Assembly: GCA_037042915.1 (NCBI GenBank)
Contig: CM073199.1
Location: 2,232,001 to 2,296,000, forward strand
Source of the DNA: Auricularia sp. M13
Taxonomy: Eukaryota > Basidiomycota > Agaricomycetes > Auriculariales > Auriculariaceae
Direction of reading: 5' to 3'
Length of the DNA stretch: 64,000 nucleotides
The translations under genes and the position numbers were made by a program. Positions 43,199-54,781 of this stretch are shown in pieces. Each line of letters starts with the position of its first letter. Position 1 is the stretch's first letter. Under the pieces are notes generated by a model, which searched no databases, was not told where the DNA came from, and saw only the letters and a program-made list of their open reading frames with translations.

Positions 43199-46100
43199 AT
43201 GGACGGGTCCAAGCAGCGCTTCAGCTCGCTCAAGGTCTTCAAGCTGCCCGGCGGAGGGGGGAAGCCGCCGCCCGTGCCGCCCAAGGACTCGTTTGGCACC
43301 TACCGCTCGTTCCAGGCGTCGGCCTCGAGCACCTCGCTGCACCAGGCCGCGTCGACCGACAACCTGCACGCGCACTCGCACCCGGGCTACCCACAGCCAG
43401 ACTCGCCCGCCGGCGCCGGCTACGCCCAGCAGTCGCTCAGCGTGCCCAACTACTCCTCCTCGGCCGCCTACCAGCCGCAGTACTACGCCCAGCCCGCCCA
43501 CGCCCACCACGACGAGGCCCTGTCGCTGTCGCCGCGGCCGCGCGGCGAGGGCATCCGCAAGAGCTTCATGAAGCTCACCTCGCTCAGCCGCAAGCCCTTC
43601 ACCCGCCAGGCATCGAGTACGGCCAGCACCATGTCGGCGCTGCGCGAGGAGGTCCCCCAGGAGCCCCAGGCCAGTGTCCCCCCGCCACCGCAGGAGGACC
43701 CCGACATTTCCAAGCCGTGGGGTTTCCAGGTGCGCAGCCCAGTCCATCGCTCCGTTCGCAGCTGACGCCGGCGGCCACAGCACCATGTCCATGTCACCGA
43801 GGACTTTTCAGGCATGCCGCAGTCGTGGGCAGAGTCCCTGGCGGCCCAGGGTCTGTCGGACGCAGAGATTTTGCAAATGCACCAGCGGCGGCTCCAACAG
43901 CAGCAGCAACAGCAGAATTCCTCCAACCCGTCCTCGCCGGCCGCCAGTCTCAACGGCCGGCCGGCCTTCCGCAACCCAGAGCGTCAAGGATCGCTTCCCA
44001 TGACCGACGACACCCACTCGCGCTCGCAACATGGGCACGGGCACGGCTCTGGCTCTGGCTCACAGCACTACTCGCCCGTCCTCTCACATCCTGGTCTGCC
44101 TGCGGCCAATGGCTTCCCCTACCAGCCCAACAGCCGCCCCGCATCACCAGCTCGCAGAGTAGGCACTCCGCAGCCCGCGCCCATCCGCACCAGCCCGATG
44201 CACATCCAATCCGACTCGACGGAAAGTGCGCAAATTGCCTCGCCGCCGCCGTCGTACTCTGCGGGCGTCACCATGAACGGCTCGTACCAACAGCCCACGG
44301 CCTCAGACTCGCGACAACAGAACACCCGCACATCCCCACCAGACCGGCCCATCCCCCAACCACCGCCAGAGGCCGCTGCTCCGCCGCCTGTGCATGAACA
44401 GCAGGCCAGCGACGAGTCGGCGGTCATCGACGTGACCAGGTTGCTTGGTGAAGATGACGATGATGTGGCCGATGATGCGCAGTCCGCTTCTCGTCGTCGA
44501 GACGACGACGATGACGGGTCGGACGAGGACGACCGGTCCGAGGAGGAGGAAGAGGATGAAGACGACGAAGAGGAAGACGATGATGCCTCTCATGATGCTG
44601 TGGGGGCCATGCCCTCGTTCAAGCTCCCTGCGCTCCCGCCGCGGTTATCTATTCACCAGGACGGCGGTCTTGGCGACTTTGATTTCACCGACGCTCTCTT
44701 TTCCTCACTCGCTCCCGACACCCTCCTTTCTCTTTCATCCGATCCTCAACCACAGACGCGGCCAAAACCGCCTGTGATCGTAGAGCGGCCGCCCAGTATG
44801 CTGCCGGACAGTCCAGGACTCTTCAGTGCCATGAGCGGTGGTAACAGCCCGGGTCTTCCTAGTGCAGGCGGGCCGAGCAGCAATGCAAGCACTCCGGGCC
44901 CGCATCAACTATCGAATAACACCCTCAGCCCGCTCATGACGAATCTCGCCGCTTCTACGCCGCCCGCTAACAGCGCGCTGAGCACTGCAGCCTTCAGTCT
45001 CGGCGACTTCCCCATGCCGCCTCCGCTCGCGGAACCGAAGGTGGGCTCGCCGCTCAGCCCTATTGCGCGGTCGCGGTCGCCCTTTGCATCTGGCTCGACT
45101 ACGCCACCATCAACGCGCGACAGCCCGAAAGCCGGGACGCCGCCTGTGCGCAACACGCCGACCCCGCCCATCCAGTCCACGATGTCGCCGCTCTCGATGG
45201 ACTTTTCAGACCTCCAGGCGTCGCCCGTCGCGAGCGAGCCGCCGAGTCCCGCGCCGCCCATCAAGGACGCGACCATCGCGGTCGTCTCGGTCGCCAAGCG
45301 CGCCGTCGCGACGGAGGTCCGGTCTCCCAGCAGTGGGAGGAACAGCCCCGCCACGCCGAGGGACGGCACTCCGCCACCGCGCGTGGGCAGCCCGGCGAGC
45401 GGTCGCAATAGCCCGGCAAACGCGCTCCCGCCGCGCGTTGCGGTGCTGAGCAACGCGTCGTCGTCGAGTCGGCCCTCGAGCCCTGCGAATGCGCTGCCCG
45501 CGCGCGTGGTCGCTTTGTCCAACGCTGGCTCTGGCCGGCCTGCTACTGCTGATACCCCTGGTAGGCAGAGTCCGGTTGCTGCGCCAGCGTCGAGTCGTCC
45601 GTCGACGGCGCCGACGTCTGCGCCCACGCCGCCTCCGCAACCGGCTCGCGCATTGAGTCCGACTATGGGCCACCGTCCTCCGCCGCTCAAGCTCGGTGTG
45701 GACGTGTCCGATGAGCGATTGCAGGCGAAAGTCCAGCGCTCGCCCGACCCGCGCGACATGGCCAATGGTCGGTCTCCGGCCAAGTCGCCTACGACTGCTA
45801 TATTGTCGCAGCTGGTTAGCACGCACCTGCCTCCGTCGCCCTCGACGACGCGGCCTGCTGCTACCGTGTCGGCCACGGCGAGCCCTCATCATGGACGGAC
45901 GGACTCTGCGTCCAGCGTGAAGCGGAAACCCGTGCCGCAGATACCGCTCACGCAGCCTCCCGCCCAGCCGCCGCAGCAGGAGAAGCAGCAAGCGCAACAG
46001 CACAGTCGCCAGAAGTCGACCATCGACTCTCCGACGGCGCTGGACGAGTGGTTGTCGGGCGAGACTGACGAGGCAGAAGAGGATGACTCGCCTGTGCGGC

Positions 46101-47724
46101 ATGCCGAGCAGGACGATGACAATGACATGGTGTCTGCAGAGTCCGTACTGGACTCGTGGCTGAATGGGAACGGCGACGACTCGACGACGACGCCGGGCGA
46201 GTCGCCGCAGCAGTATGCGCGGACCAAGCAGTTGCCGCCGCCCGCGCACCCGCCGCCCACCGGTCCTCCGCCTCCTCCGCCTGCGCCCCGCGACCTGTTG
46301 CCTGCTACTCCAATGCGGAACGATGTCCCGATGTTGCGCGTGGACACTACTGCCACCTCGTCCCGCCCCTCGGATGCGACGCCCATGCAACAGCATCAAG
46401 GACTCCCTCCTGTCTCTGCGCAACCAACTGCGACTCTGTCAGTCGCGCCGCCCGCGCCATGGCTCCAGGGCAGCCCCGCGAGCGAAAAGCATCCCGTCTA
46501 TCTTCCTGCGGAGCTCGAGCCGCTGCGCGAGCTCATCCACCTCAACACGGACGCGCGCGAGCTGTTCGGCGAGCTTGTGCTCGTTGCGCAGGGCCAGTAC
46601 GGCGACGTCTACGCGGCGAACCAGGGCGGCCCGCCGTGCGCGCTGAAGATCGCGCCGCTGTACATCGCTGCGCCGCTCACGCCAGCGTCCGCGGCGTCCA
46701 AGGCGTCGACGCCGGGCGTGTTCGACGAGTTCGGTCACCTGCGCGCGGTCAAAGTGTCGCCCAAGATGGCGATGCTCAAGCACGAGCTCGTGTACATCGG
46801 CCGCATGCGCCACGAGCACGTCCTCGGCATGGACGCGCTGTACTTCGTCGAGGACTCGCTGTGGATACGCATGGAGCTCATGGTGCGCTCGCTCGCGGAC
46901 CTGGTCGGCCTGTGCGGTGAGATGGGCGACACGGATGAGGAGTTTGCGCTCGAAGAGGGCGTAGTCGCGAGGTTTGCGGCCGATGTGAGTCGCCTGTTTT
47001 GAGATGGCGTGCCCGTAGGTACTGATACCTGCTGGGTTTTCAGACGCTTGAGGCGTTGAAGTACCTTGAGGGCATGGGCATCGCACACCGTGATGTGCGC
47101 TCGGATAATCTGCTGTTGAACAACCAAGGTGTCGTCAAGCTTGGTGCGCTCCCCACTCTTCAATGCTTTTTCCTCCTGCTGATACATTGATAGCGGACTT
47201 CTCTCATGCTGTCAAGCAGACCGATGGTGAACCGATTGTTTGCCGCGACATCGTCGGTGTCGCGTATTGGCGCGCCGCGGAGATCAACAGGTGAAGACAT
47301 ACTGGTTGTGCGACAGACGATGCTTATACCTTGCAGCGGCCCGTATGACCCAATGCGTGTGGACGTTTGGTCTCTGGGCGCGACAGTGTGGGAGCTCATG
47401 GAGTCCGAGCCGCCCTTTGAGCGGACTAAGCAGCTGTCGACGCGATGGCCGCCGCTCCAGCGCGCGCAAAACTGCTCGAGTGCCTTACAGGACTTCTTGA
47501 GGAAATGCTCGGACCCGCCAGCGTCGCGGCCGACAGCCGCTCACATGCTGCAGGTGCGTCCAGGCAGGTGATGCGACCAACTCGCTGTGCTAAACCGCTG
47601 TTTGCAGATGCCGTGGATTAAATCGGCTTGTCGGCGGGCGCGGATAGTAGAGCTGTTGGAACGCGCACGGCAGATCGAGGAGGGCCTCTCGCTTGATGCG
47701 GAGGACGACATCGAAGATTCGTAG
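43199..47724 (+). CDS. PAK/STE20-family protein kinase with CRIB domain, atypical activation segment
   Basis: Cdc42/Rac-regulated Ser/Thr kinase class controlling polarity. Exons 43199-43729, 43781-46984, 47044-47143, 47194-47290, 47337-47553 and 47608-47724 (introns 46-59 nt) sum to 4266 nt, 1421 aa. Residues 1-170 are Pro/Ser-rich. The CRIB/p21-binding domain, KPWGFQHHVHVTEDF, spans the first intron (about 170-215). Roughly 850 disordered residues follow, with polyQ, a long Asp/Glu run (about 44500-44590) and Pro-Ser repeats. The kinase domain is about residues 1100-1400: glycine loop AQGQYGDVYA, Lys in ALKIAP, catalytic loop HRDVRSDNLLLN, then DFS where most kinases have DFG, AAE where PAKs have APE, and DVWSLGATVWEL. 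The invariant Lys and both Asp are kept, so it may be active. It is much longer than Ste20 or Cla4. Confidence 0.9.
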
Positions 47725-48312
47725 GATCCGCAAACTCCATAGGCTGTGCCAGGCTCGCCATTCCTCGCTCGCATCACCCTATCATACACATACATACAGG
47801 TCTGTGCTATCTATCCTCACTATCTATGAGTAGGTACTTCGTACCATGATGCTTTCCTGGCCGTTTCTGTTCACTTGGTTCTTGGTTGGACGAGCCCATG
47901 TTGCCTCCTAGTCATTGACAAGTATAATTGTTCACCCCGTTATCGCCCACTTGATTTGCGGCAGTCACTGACACCTTTGCGGGGGCATGGCCACAAACAT
48001 AACGACCTCTCTGTAGAAACTCGGCTGAAAATAATTCGACGCCGTGTTGAATGTAGGCGGGAGCAGCCTTGCGACACAATGAAGTGACGAAAACCCCCCT
48101 GATTTCTGAACAACTTCAGAGGGTTTTGTGGTTGTCAATCAGCTGGTTTCCCATGTCAGCTGGTTACTAGCTGTTGCTGAGGACTTTTGCTGCAGCAAAA
48201 AATTGGTTGCCAATTTCACCGAATTCTGAGAGAGAACGAGGAAGAAAGGACAAGCAGTACAATTCCCACTAACTTGTAGTGGGTCTTTGTCGTGTGATGG
48301 TCCATTTCTGCA
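47725..48312. other. Intergenic between the PAK gene and transposon complex
   Basis: The 3' flank of the kinase gene and about 300 bp of sequence with no coding signal up to the left end of element A. Confidence 0.5.
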
Positions 48313-48671
48313 GGACCCCTAGAAAAACGTGCGCAGGGTGCGTGCGCACACGTGCGTACAACTTGCGTGCGCAGTTTTCAAAATGCGTGCGCACGGTTTT
48401 CACTTGCCTGCGCAGGGTCCAAAACTCATGAACGCACGCTTTTCCTCATGCGTGTGCAGGTCATGGGTGTGCGTGCGCAGGTCAGAAGTATGCGTGCGCA
48501 AGTCACAAGTATGTGTGTGCAAGTCTGAGGTTGCTAGTGTATTGTATTATTCTTGATGGATAACACGAATTCAAAGTCAGCGGTATACTAAAGCTTATCT
48601 TATATTCAGCATACACATTAGAAGCTGCAAGTGTAATGAACTAGAAACCACATTACTGCCGAGGAAGTCAT

Positions 48672-49160
48672 GAGAACCTGACACTGCCCCCTGGTTCCAG
48701 GAGGATTCCAGGTGGAATTCCGGTGGAAAACCTGCTCCAGACAAAATATTTTCTAAGGGGTAAAAAATTATGTTAGACATCACAAATAAGGTTCAGAGAT
48801 GCACAGCCGTCTCAGGAAACATGAAAACGTTCTAGTAACCTAACCTAACCTAACCTAACCTAACCTAACCCCTAACCTAACCTAACCTAACCTAACTCCT
48901 AACCTAACTTAACCTAACCTAACCTAACCTAACACTTAATCACAGTTTTTGATGAATTTCCACCTTGTTTCCAGTGGAATTCCACCGGAATTCGGCCATT
49001 CTGGCCCATCCGATCCAACAGTCCAGTGGAATTCCACCCAAATTCCACCTGAGGGGGTATACCATCAAAATATGATGGATTTGACATTCTGACACTTTTT
49101 TTGCATAGTTGCATTTTTCCACCTGGAATCCACCTGGAATTGGGGGGCACAGTCACTTAC
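48672..49160. mobile_element. 489-bp TIR element with a TTAGG array at its centre
   Basis: Inserted in element A: AGGAAGTCAT occurs at 48662-48671 and 49161-49170 (10-bp duplication), whereas element B has one copy at the same place. The ends are imperfect inverted repeats (CTGACACTGCCCCC left; GACTGTGCCCCCC from the right, read inward) with inner ATTCCAGGTGGA motifs on both sides. No coding capacity. Confidence 0.85.
48836..48934. repeat. Interstitial CCTAA/TTAGG array
   Basis: About 18 units of the 5-mer CCTAA with a few variants (CCCCTAA, CTCCTAA, CTTAA). It is inside the TIR element, so it is interstitial and not a chromosome end. Confidence 0.9.
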
Positions 49161-49302
49161 AGGAAGTCATCAGCAGTGTGGATTACGAAGCTTGCAATGC
49201 ATGTTAAAGTGATCAGTTGGAGATTACATTAGGCCCAAAGATTAATGGACACTAGATATAACAAGTGTAATGAATTAGAAGTTGTGTTACACTCGAAGGT
49301 TA

Positions 49303-49377
49303 CTGCCATCGGCGTTCCCGAAGGCGCGACCGGGAAATCGCCGAAAATCGCGCTCGCGCGTTGCAAAGGGGCAAACG
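49303..49377 (+). repeat. Left 75-bp terminal inverted repeat of the mariner element
   Basis: Perfect inverse of 53785-53859, beginning CTGCCATCGG. Identity stops after ...GGGGCAAACG. Confidence 0.95.
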
Positions 49378-49570
49378 GCGCTACGACCTCTCCCGCTCTA
49401 TTCAACACTCAATTACATATTATATTTACCATAAAGACACATCTCTAACAGTATAGAGCGTAAAGGCAAGTGAGAGCTGGTCATCAAACCCGCGGGCTCT
49501 CCGCAGGCACTCACCAGCTGCTGGCCACATACGGTGCCATGCAGTTGCCGCAGGCATTGGAGCTGTTTGG

Positions 49571-49586
49571 GGGGGGGGGGGGGGGC
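49571..49586. repeat. Poly-G homopolymer
   Basis: A run of about sixteen Gs inside the mariner element. Its length is likely to be imprecise in an assembly. Confidence 0.8.
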
Positions 49587-50103
49587 CCTCGCATAGGTTT
49601 AACTGCTATTATCACGTCCTCAATCCGCAACAGCAGATGTTCACGACTTTGACTGCAAGCTCTGTCGTTGCATTTTCCCTGCCAGAAGCTTGAATAAATT
49701 CATAGAAATATCGAACTTGTGCACGAATTCAGTTCATATTTTCCCGGAGCCAAGAGATACTTGTTTGTAAGTACTTGATCTGTTCGCACTCTACGCTGCG
49801 CATTGCACGGCAGGAGGTGGCGGAACTTGAACGCTCTTGATTCCGTCCACCACACCCGCCGCCGTGCCACGTTGCAGACGATGCTTGGCGTCGTCATGGC
49901 CATCGTTCGCCTGCGATGATCGTGGTACCCTCCCCCTCGTGGTGTACTGCAGCCCCTGGACCTTGGCCGAAACCTGCCACTGAGCTGCCCGACGTGCAAC
50001 GTGTGCTCCACCTGCTGCAAGCGGGAAGGATCATTGGCTACAAGTACTGGGATGGCCTTTGCTGAGCTCCTCTGTGCGCTTTTCCCTTTCTTGTTTTGCC
50101 ATC

Positions 50104-51989
50104 ATGACTGAGGGACGGCCAAGGCGCACCATCCGGCTGCCAGCTCGTGAACCCGTTCTCGTCGCACAGCTGAACATCGCCAAGCCTGCTCCCGCCATCG
50201 AGTCGGACCCTGTGGTTTCTGAAGCAGAGACGGTGTGGCACCTTTTCCTGCTTCATCCTGCCTAGATCATTGACACATATTTTGTAGGTGGATGCAGCAC
50301 TCCCGAGAGCACCTACCCCGCCATATCTGACCTCCGAGGACGAGTTCACCAGGTTCCAACGTGACCGCCTCGACGAAGACGATCAGGCGGCATACGAGCG
50401 CTATCTGGCCGAGACGACAACCCCACCGCCCAACGTGCCCGACAAACTGCTGATGCTCAAGAAGAGGCGTCACAGGAAGAAGGCTCCGTCGCCGCTGTCT
50501 GAAGTTGCAAGCAGCAGCTCTGGCGAGGAGTCCACGGATGCCGCGCCCGTCAAGAAGAAGCGCAAGAAGGCCAAAAAGAAGAAGCGCGTCGTCGTGTCGG
50601 ATACCTCGGAGGACGAGGAGCTCGTGATCAAGAGTACGTGTATAGTCGGCTCTGACTGGCGCTAATGCTCATGCTCTATCAGTGTTATCGATCGTTGTGC
50701 CTTGCGTTGATGGGCAAGCATCGGTTGGCCTGGTCAAGCTTCGGCTCGACTTGACCACGTCGTTCGAGGACGCGCTCGGTGAAATCCACGATACTATCGG
50801 CTGCTCCAATGAGAACATCAAGCCCGCGCTGACCTGCAAGATTGGCAAGGCGAAGGCGAAGGACAATGGCTACAAGCTGGCCAGCTCGTCCGACTGGCAG
50901 GGCCATGTTGATGAGGCAGTGGCTCTGCATCGTGCCGCGTGTGCTCCTAAGACGCGCACGGCGCGTGAAACCGCTAAACAACTACCCGTGCTTACCATCG
51001 TTGTTCCCGATGCGGTATGTCATGGGTCTCTGCTTCTTGCACGCGGACTGCTGACGTGTGTGTCTAGTACCTCGAAGCCTTGAAGCTCCGTCGCTTGAAG
51101 GGTGCGGCCAGCAAGAAGAAGCCCGCGGTTCTTGACCTCGATGGCGACAACGGCGATATGTTGGGACGAACCAACACCTGGGGTCTGAACGCCACAGAGA
51201 CCGAGGTCAGCAAGAAGCTCTACACTGCCCGCAAATGCACGAAATGCAAGAGCGGCTTCTGTCTGCACCACAAGGGCGTCAGTGCAGGGCAGTTCAGCAC
51301 GTGGACGACGGCTTTGGTATGTAGATTAAGCACTTCTTTACATTGCTCTGCTGACGGTGACTGCACAGGTCAAGGAGGTTCCTGGAGTCACGGTGCATAC
51401 GCCGCCAAGGACATCAGAGTTTGCGGAATTCTGGCCTGGAGATCCCAAGACAACGCACTCAGGACGGCGTGACCGCAGCTTGTCACCAGCCACAGGCCCT
51501 TCACACCGCCGCCATCGTGGCTCGCCGTCTCCATCCGTTTCACCCCCACCGAGACGTCGTCGCTATCGCGACAATCTTCCCCAGCAACACTATATGCCGC
51601 AGATGCCGTACTATCCCTACATGCCGCCGCCGCTGCCGCCCCCTCCCTCTGCCCCGCCAGCGCTATCTGTTGCGCGGGCGGCATCACCGGACATTCTACC
51701 TTCGAGCGACGGGCCTACTGAGGTAGTCTTTGCCGATCCCCGTCACCCTGCTCTGGCGGAATTCCTTTCGGCACTCGCGGAACTGCCTTATCTGAAAAAG
51801 AACAACCTCTCCGCGTGTGTCGAGCCACTCGCGGCCAACGGCTTCTTCACGACAAGGACCATCAAGCCGTACTGCGGGCAAGGCGGGGCCAAGGAGCTGC
51901 ACGACGCCGTACCCGAGATCAACCGCGGCACGGCCGAGATTATAGTCGGCGCTGTGAAGCGTCACTACAAAGCACAGGCTCGTCGGTAG
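50104..51989 (+). CDS. Mariner-borne cargo protein, Lys-rich with Cys/His motif and C-terminal helical domain
   Basis: Exons 50104-50232, 50288-50633, 50683-51014, 51068-51316 and 51369-51989 sum to 1677 nt, 558 aa; introns 49-55 nt, all GT-AG. Features: an acidic/basic segment with Lys runs (KKKRKKAKKKKR, a likely nuclear signal) near residue 140, a beta-rich central domain (LSIVVPCVDGQASVGLVKL, LTIVVPDA), a Cys/His cluster CTKCKSGFCLHH, a Pro/Arg-rich linker, and a C-terminal alpha-helical region (LAALGANGFF-like spacing, RGTAEIIVGAVKRHY) that could be a SAM-like fold. I do not recognise the family. It sits divergently head-on to the transposase inside the same inverted repeats, so it moves with the transposon. 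It may aid transposition, bind DNA, or be captured host sequence. Confidence 0.85.
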
Positions 51990-52133
51990 GTGTTTGATGC
52001 GGCTCGCTACCCCCACCCGTCCCAGCTTTGTACCATTTCTTGAACTGAAGCCCTCATCAATCCTTGTACTCTCTTGTTGATCACGCCCATCTTGCTCTGC
52101 TCGTCCAAAACTGCCAATGCACCATGTATATAT

Positions 52134-53322
52134 TCAGGCGTAGCCCGCGTGCAAAAACCAACCGTGACAGTTCTTCGAGGTGAATACACGATCCTGCATC
52201 CTGTTCATATACGCGATAGCGTCGTACGGGTCTTCGCTCTCGAGAGCCGCTCGGAACTCTTCACCGTGCCGGCGCCCGTCTGATTTGAAGCCTGAGAAGC
52301 CCTCTTCGATGGGGTTGAAGTCGGGTGAGTATGCTGGCAGGTAGAGTAGCTTTACACCGCTAGAAACATGGTGAGTGCAGTCCAGCACAAATGACCGACG
52401 AGGAACACACCGTGCTGCACACATCTCCTCGACTCCCTCCACATGGTGAATTCCACAATTATCCATCACAAGCACACTTCGGGGACCAGGGTACGGGTTC
52501 ATGAACTGCAGCAGGCCCTCCATATAATCGACAAATGCGTCGCCATCGAACGACCCCTCCTTGGTGCGGGAGTAGACCAGGCCGTCACAGGCAATGGCGG
52601 GCAGTATGGACCAGCTGCATGATGTCAATTTAGGCCTGGAGCAACGGAAAATACTGACCGTTTGCTGCGAACAAAACTCAAGGACATGCGTGCCCGCTTG
52701 CCCCGACGAGCCCAACCGTTCAGCCGGTATGTTGTACGTATGTCGATAGAGGACTCATCAGTGAATACAAAGGTGTTTTTGTGCTCCTTTCCAGCGACGA
52801 ACTTGTAGGATGCGCGATGTTCATCGTTGCGACGAGATGCGTACGGTGATAGCTGCGGAAGGTATGTCAATGCGCAATGAGAGTCAAGCACCGACGTACC
52901 CGCTTCTGAGTCCAGCCTACATATTTAAGAGTCCTGGCTATGGTTGTGAGGTCCACCAGGATGTGGAAATGATCCCTCAAACGGCACTGGATCTCGTCCA
53001 AATAAATGTCGGGTTTACGCTCGACCAGGTCTAGAAGGTACTAGAAGACTCAACCATTGCGCAGGATTTCAAAGACGAGACATACCTCGAGAAGGTCGCC
53101 TACAAGGCGCTTGATGCCTCGCTGCCCATACCGGATCTTGATGACGTCTCCAGTAGCCCGCCAATTGTGCAGGGTGCGCTGTGCAACACGAACACTGATG
53201 TCGAGATTCCAGGCTATCTGCCTTGAAGATTGGCCTAGAACATAGTACTGGTATACAACCCGCTGGAGCAAATCGCTACTGTAGCGGCGGCGGCGGCCTG
53301 TAGAGCGCGGCATCCGACGCAA
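52134..53322 (-). CDS. IS630/Tc1-mariner DDE transposase
   Basis: Cuts and joins the element at TA sites. Exons 53322-53086, 53040-52900, 52852-52659, 52614-52411 and 52359-52134 (introns 44-51 nt) sum to 1002 nt, 333 aa. N-terminal helix-turn-helix: VVYQYYVLGQSSRQIAWNL and VAQRTLHNWR. The catalytic triad is visible: TDESSID (first Asp), VLVMDNCGIHH (second Asp) and SPDFNPIEE (Glu), with typical DDE_3 spacing. No stop or frameshift, so the enzyme is probably functional. It is transcribed toward the cargo gene and the two genes converge, ending about 140 bp apart. Confidence 0.93.
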
Positions 53323-53784
53323 ATGCGGTGGATGAAGTCAAGAGAGTTTGATGTCCGGCGCTCACCGGGCACATTCACCCCAGGCCCTAGGTTATGAAAT
53401 GACCCCCAAGAAAATATCTAATTGCATTGAAGTGGTACTCCTTGTATTTCTGAATAGCTGAGGAATTTCTCTGAATTTCCTTCTGGCAACTAGCAAGACA
53501 AATGCCGTTGGTGCATCAGCAGATCAATCCAACACCGTTGGCTTGTTCAAATCATAAGAAGTCACTTGAATAGCAGTAATATACACCTTAAGATACTCTT
53601 ACTCGTTTCTGTAGTGCTCACGGGGGCTGCAACACGTTCACCGACCGCAGTTGTACCAAATAGCGGCGGCGGTCAAGATGGGCTCTCTCACTCGCCCGGC
53701 GCTCTACATCAAGTGTGAATTAGCATTGCTCAGCTTAAATATGAATATTGACGTCGAGATTAGACCGGGGAAGGCACTGGGGAA

Positions 53785-53859
53785 CGTTTGCCCCTTTGCA
53801 ACGCGCGAGCGCGATTTTCGGCGATTTCCCGGTCGCGCCTTCGGGAACGCCGATGGCAG
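53785..53859 (-). repeat. Right 75-bp terminal inverted repeat of the mariner element
   Basis: Perfect inverse of 49303-49377, ending CCGATGGCAG before TA. Confidence 0.95.
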
Positions 53860-53932
53860 TAATGCACACTTGAAGTTGCAAATGTATTTGATTGCCAATT
53901 AACTTTCCTCCATTCTTGCATCCCACAACAAG

Positions 53933-54518
53933 ATGACAGTAGCTGAAGCTTGGGATCAGTACCAAGTTCAGTATAAAGGTCCCAAGCAGCAGGTTGACCT
54001 GGACGTGTTTGTGTTGTCCATCCTAGAGGACTTGATGCTTGATCAGTCCTGTGACCTAGGCTTATCTGCGTTGTCACAATGGGGCCTTGATGCTGGTCAC
54101 CACCAGCATCACTGGAATCCCTATGTGCATGGTCCAACGGAGGATAGACATGATGAAGCAGGATGGGACATATGATTTGGCTATCACAGTAAGTCATTCA
54201 TTTTTTGCTTTGCAGAAGTTGATGCAAACACAACAATGCACAGCGTGGACCAGACTATAGGGAAGATTCACCCAAAAGGCCACCCACCCCCGAAATGTCA
54301 AATGCAGAAATGCGAGAAACACAAAGTCGAAAAAGGTTAAGTTTTTGGTGTCATCAAATTTAGCAAACTTACTGACCTGCTTTTACAGACAATTCTTTGC
54401 AGAAATGGAAATGGAGGAGGAGGAACAGGAACGGGCTGCAGCAAAGCGCCAGAAAAGCAAAACAGTGGCAGTTGCAACAAAGCCTGTCAAAAAACCAAAG
54501 ACACGTAAAAGAAAGTAG
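53933..54518 (+). pseudogene. Coding remnant of Mutator-like element A
   Basis: An 80-residue frame (from 53933; WDQYQVQYKGPKQQVDLDVF, LEDLMLDQSCDLGLSAL) is shared with element B. Downstream are intron-like gaps (gtaagt to tttgcag near 54190-54212; gttaag to ttttacag near 54338-54390) and a Lys-rich terminal piece (ending RKRK, stop at 54516-54518) preceded by KCQMQKCEKH. The pieces do not join cleanly in one frame. Probably a degenerate element-encoded protein, not a transposase. In element B the KCEKH piece has an extra stop. Confidence 0.45.
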
Positions 54519-54781
54519 CACTAGGTCTGATGTATATTCATGTTGAGATGCACTAATTCAATAACCACATAGGCTTTGCTTCATTGGAGATTAGTACTTA
54601 AGGGCTGGTCAACCAACTATAACTTTGGTAAACCAGACCTGTCTGTCAGAATGTAATGTTCTTGATAACGAACAAGACATGAACTCAGAACATGTGATCC
54701 TTGTCCAGTAATTGCAGACTCATTTATGAGGGGTGCATGTAGCTTGTGTACATTTCTTTAACAGCGTGCACAAAGTCCAAG

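Larger units (their letters stand above)
49303..53859. mobile_element. Tc1/mariner (IS630-type) DNA transposon with cargo gene
   Basis: 4557 bp bounded by perfect 75-bp inverted repeats (49303-49377 and 53785-53859), which start CTGCCATCGGCGTTCCCG. The target is a TA dinucleotide (49301-49302 and 53860-53861). The uninterrupted target is visible in element B near 58611-58618, where sequence equivalent to both flanks is continuous. It encodes an intact DDE transposase (minus) and an intact 558-aa protein (plus). Everything points to a recent insertion by an autonomous element. Confidence 0.93.

Noticed and set aside
43054-44397. 447-residue plus-strand frame overlapping the PAK start
   Set aside because: Alternative frame of GC-rich PAK exons; the CRIB domain and in-phase introns support the other frame.
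45206-46423. 405-residue Arg-rich minus-strand frame
   Set aside because: Antisense shadow of the Pro/Ser-rich linker of the PAK kinase.
48320-48520. CRISPR-like array from repeated TGCGTGCGCA units
   Set aside because: Units are short, variable and spaced irregularly; they are subterminal repeats of a eukaryotic DNA transposon that recur at 58135-58340, 55537-55740 and 59530-59765.
48836-48934. Telomere, i.e. a chromosome end or fusion point
   Set aside because: The array is inside a 489-bp element with inverted ends and a 10-bp target duplication, with normal sequence on both sides.
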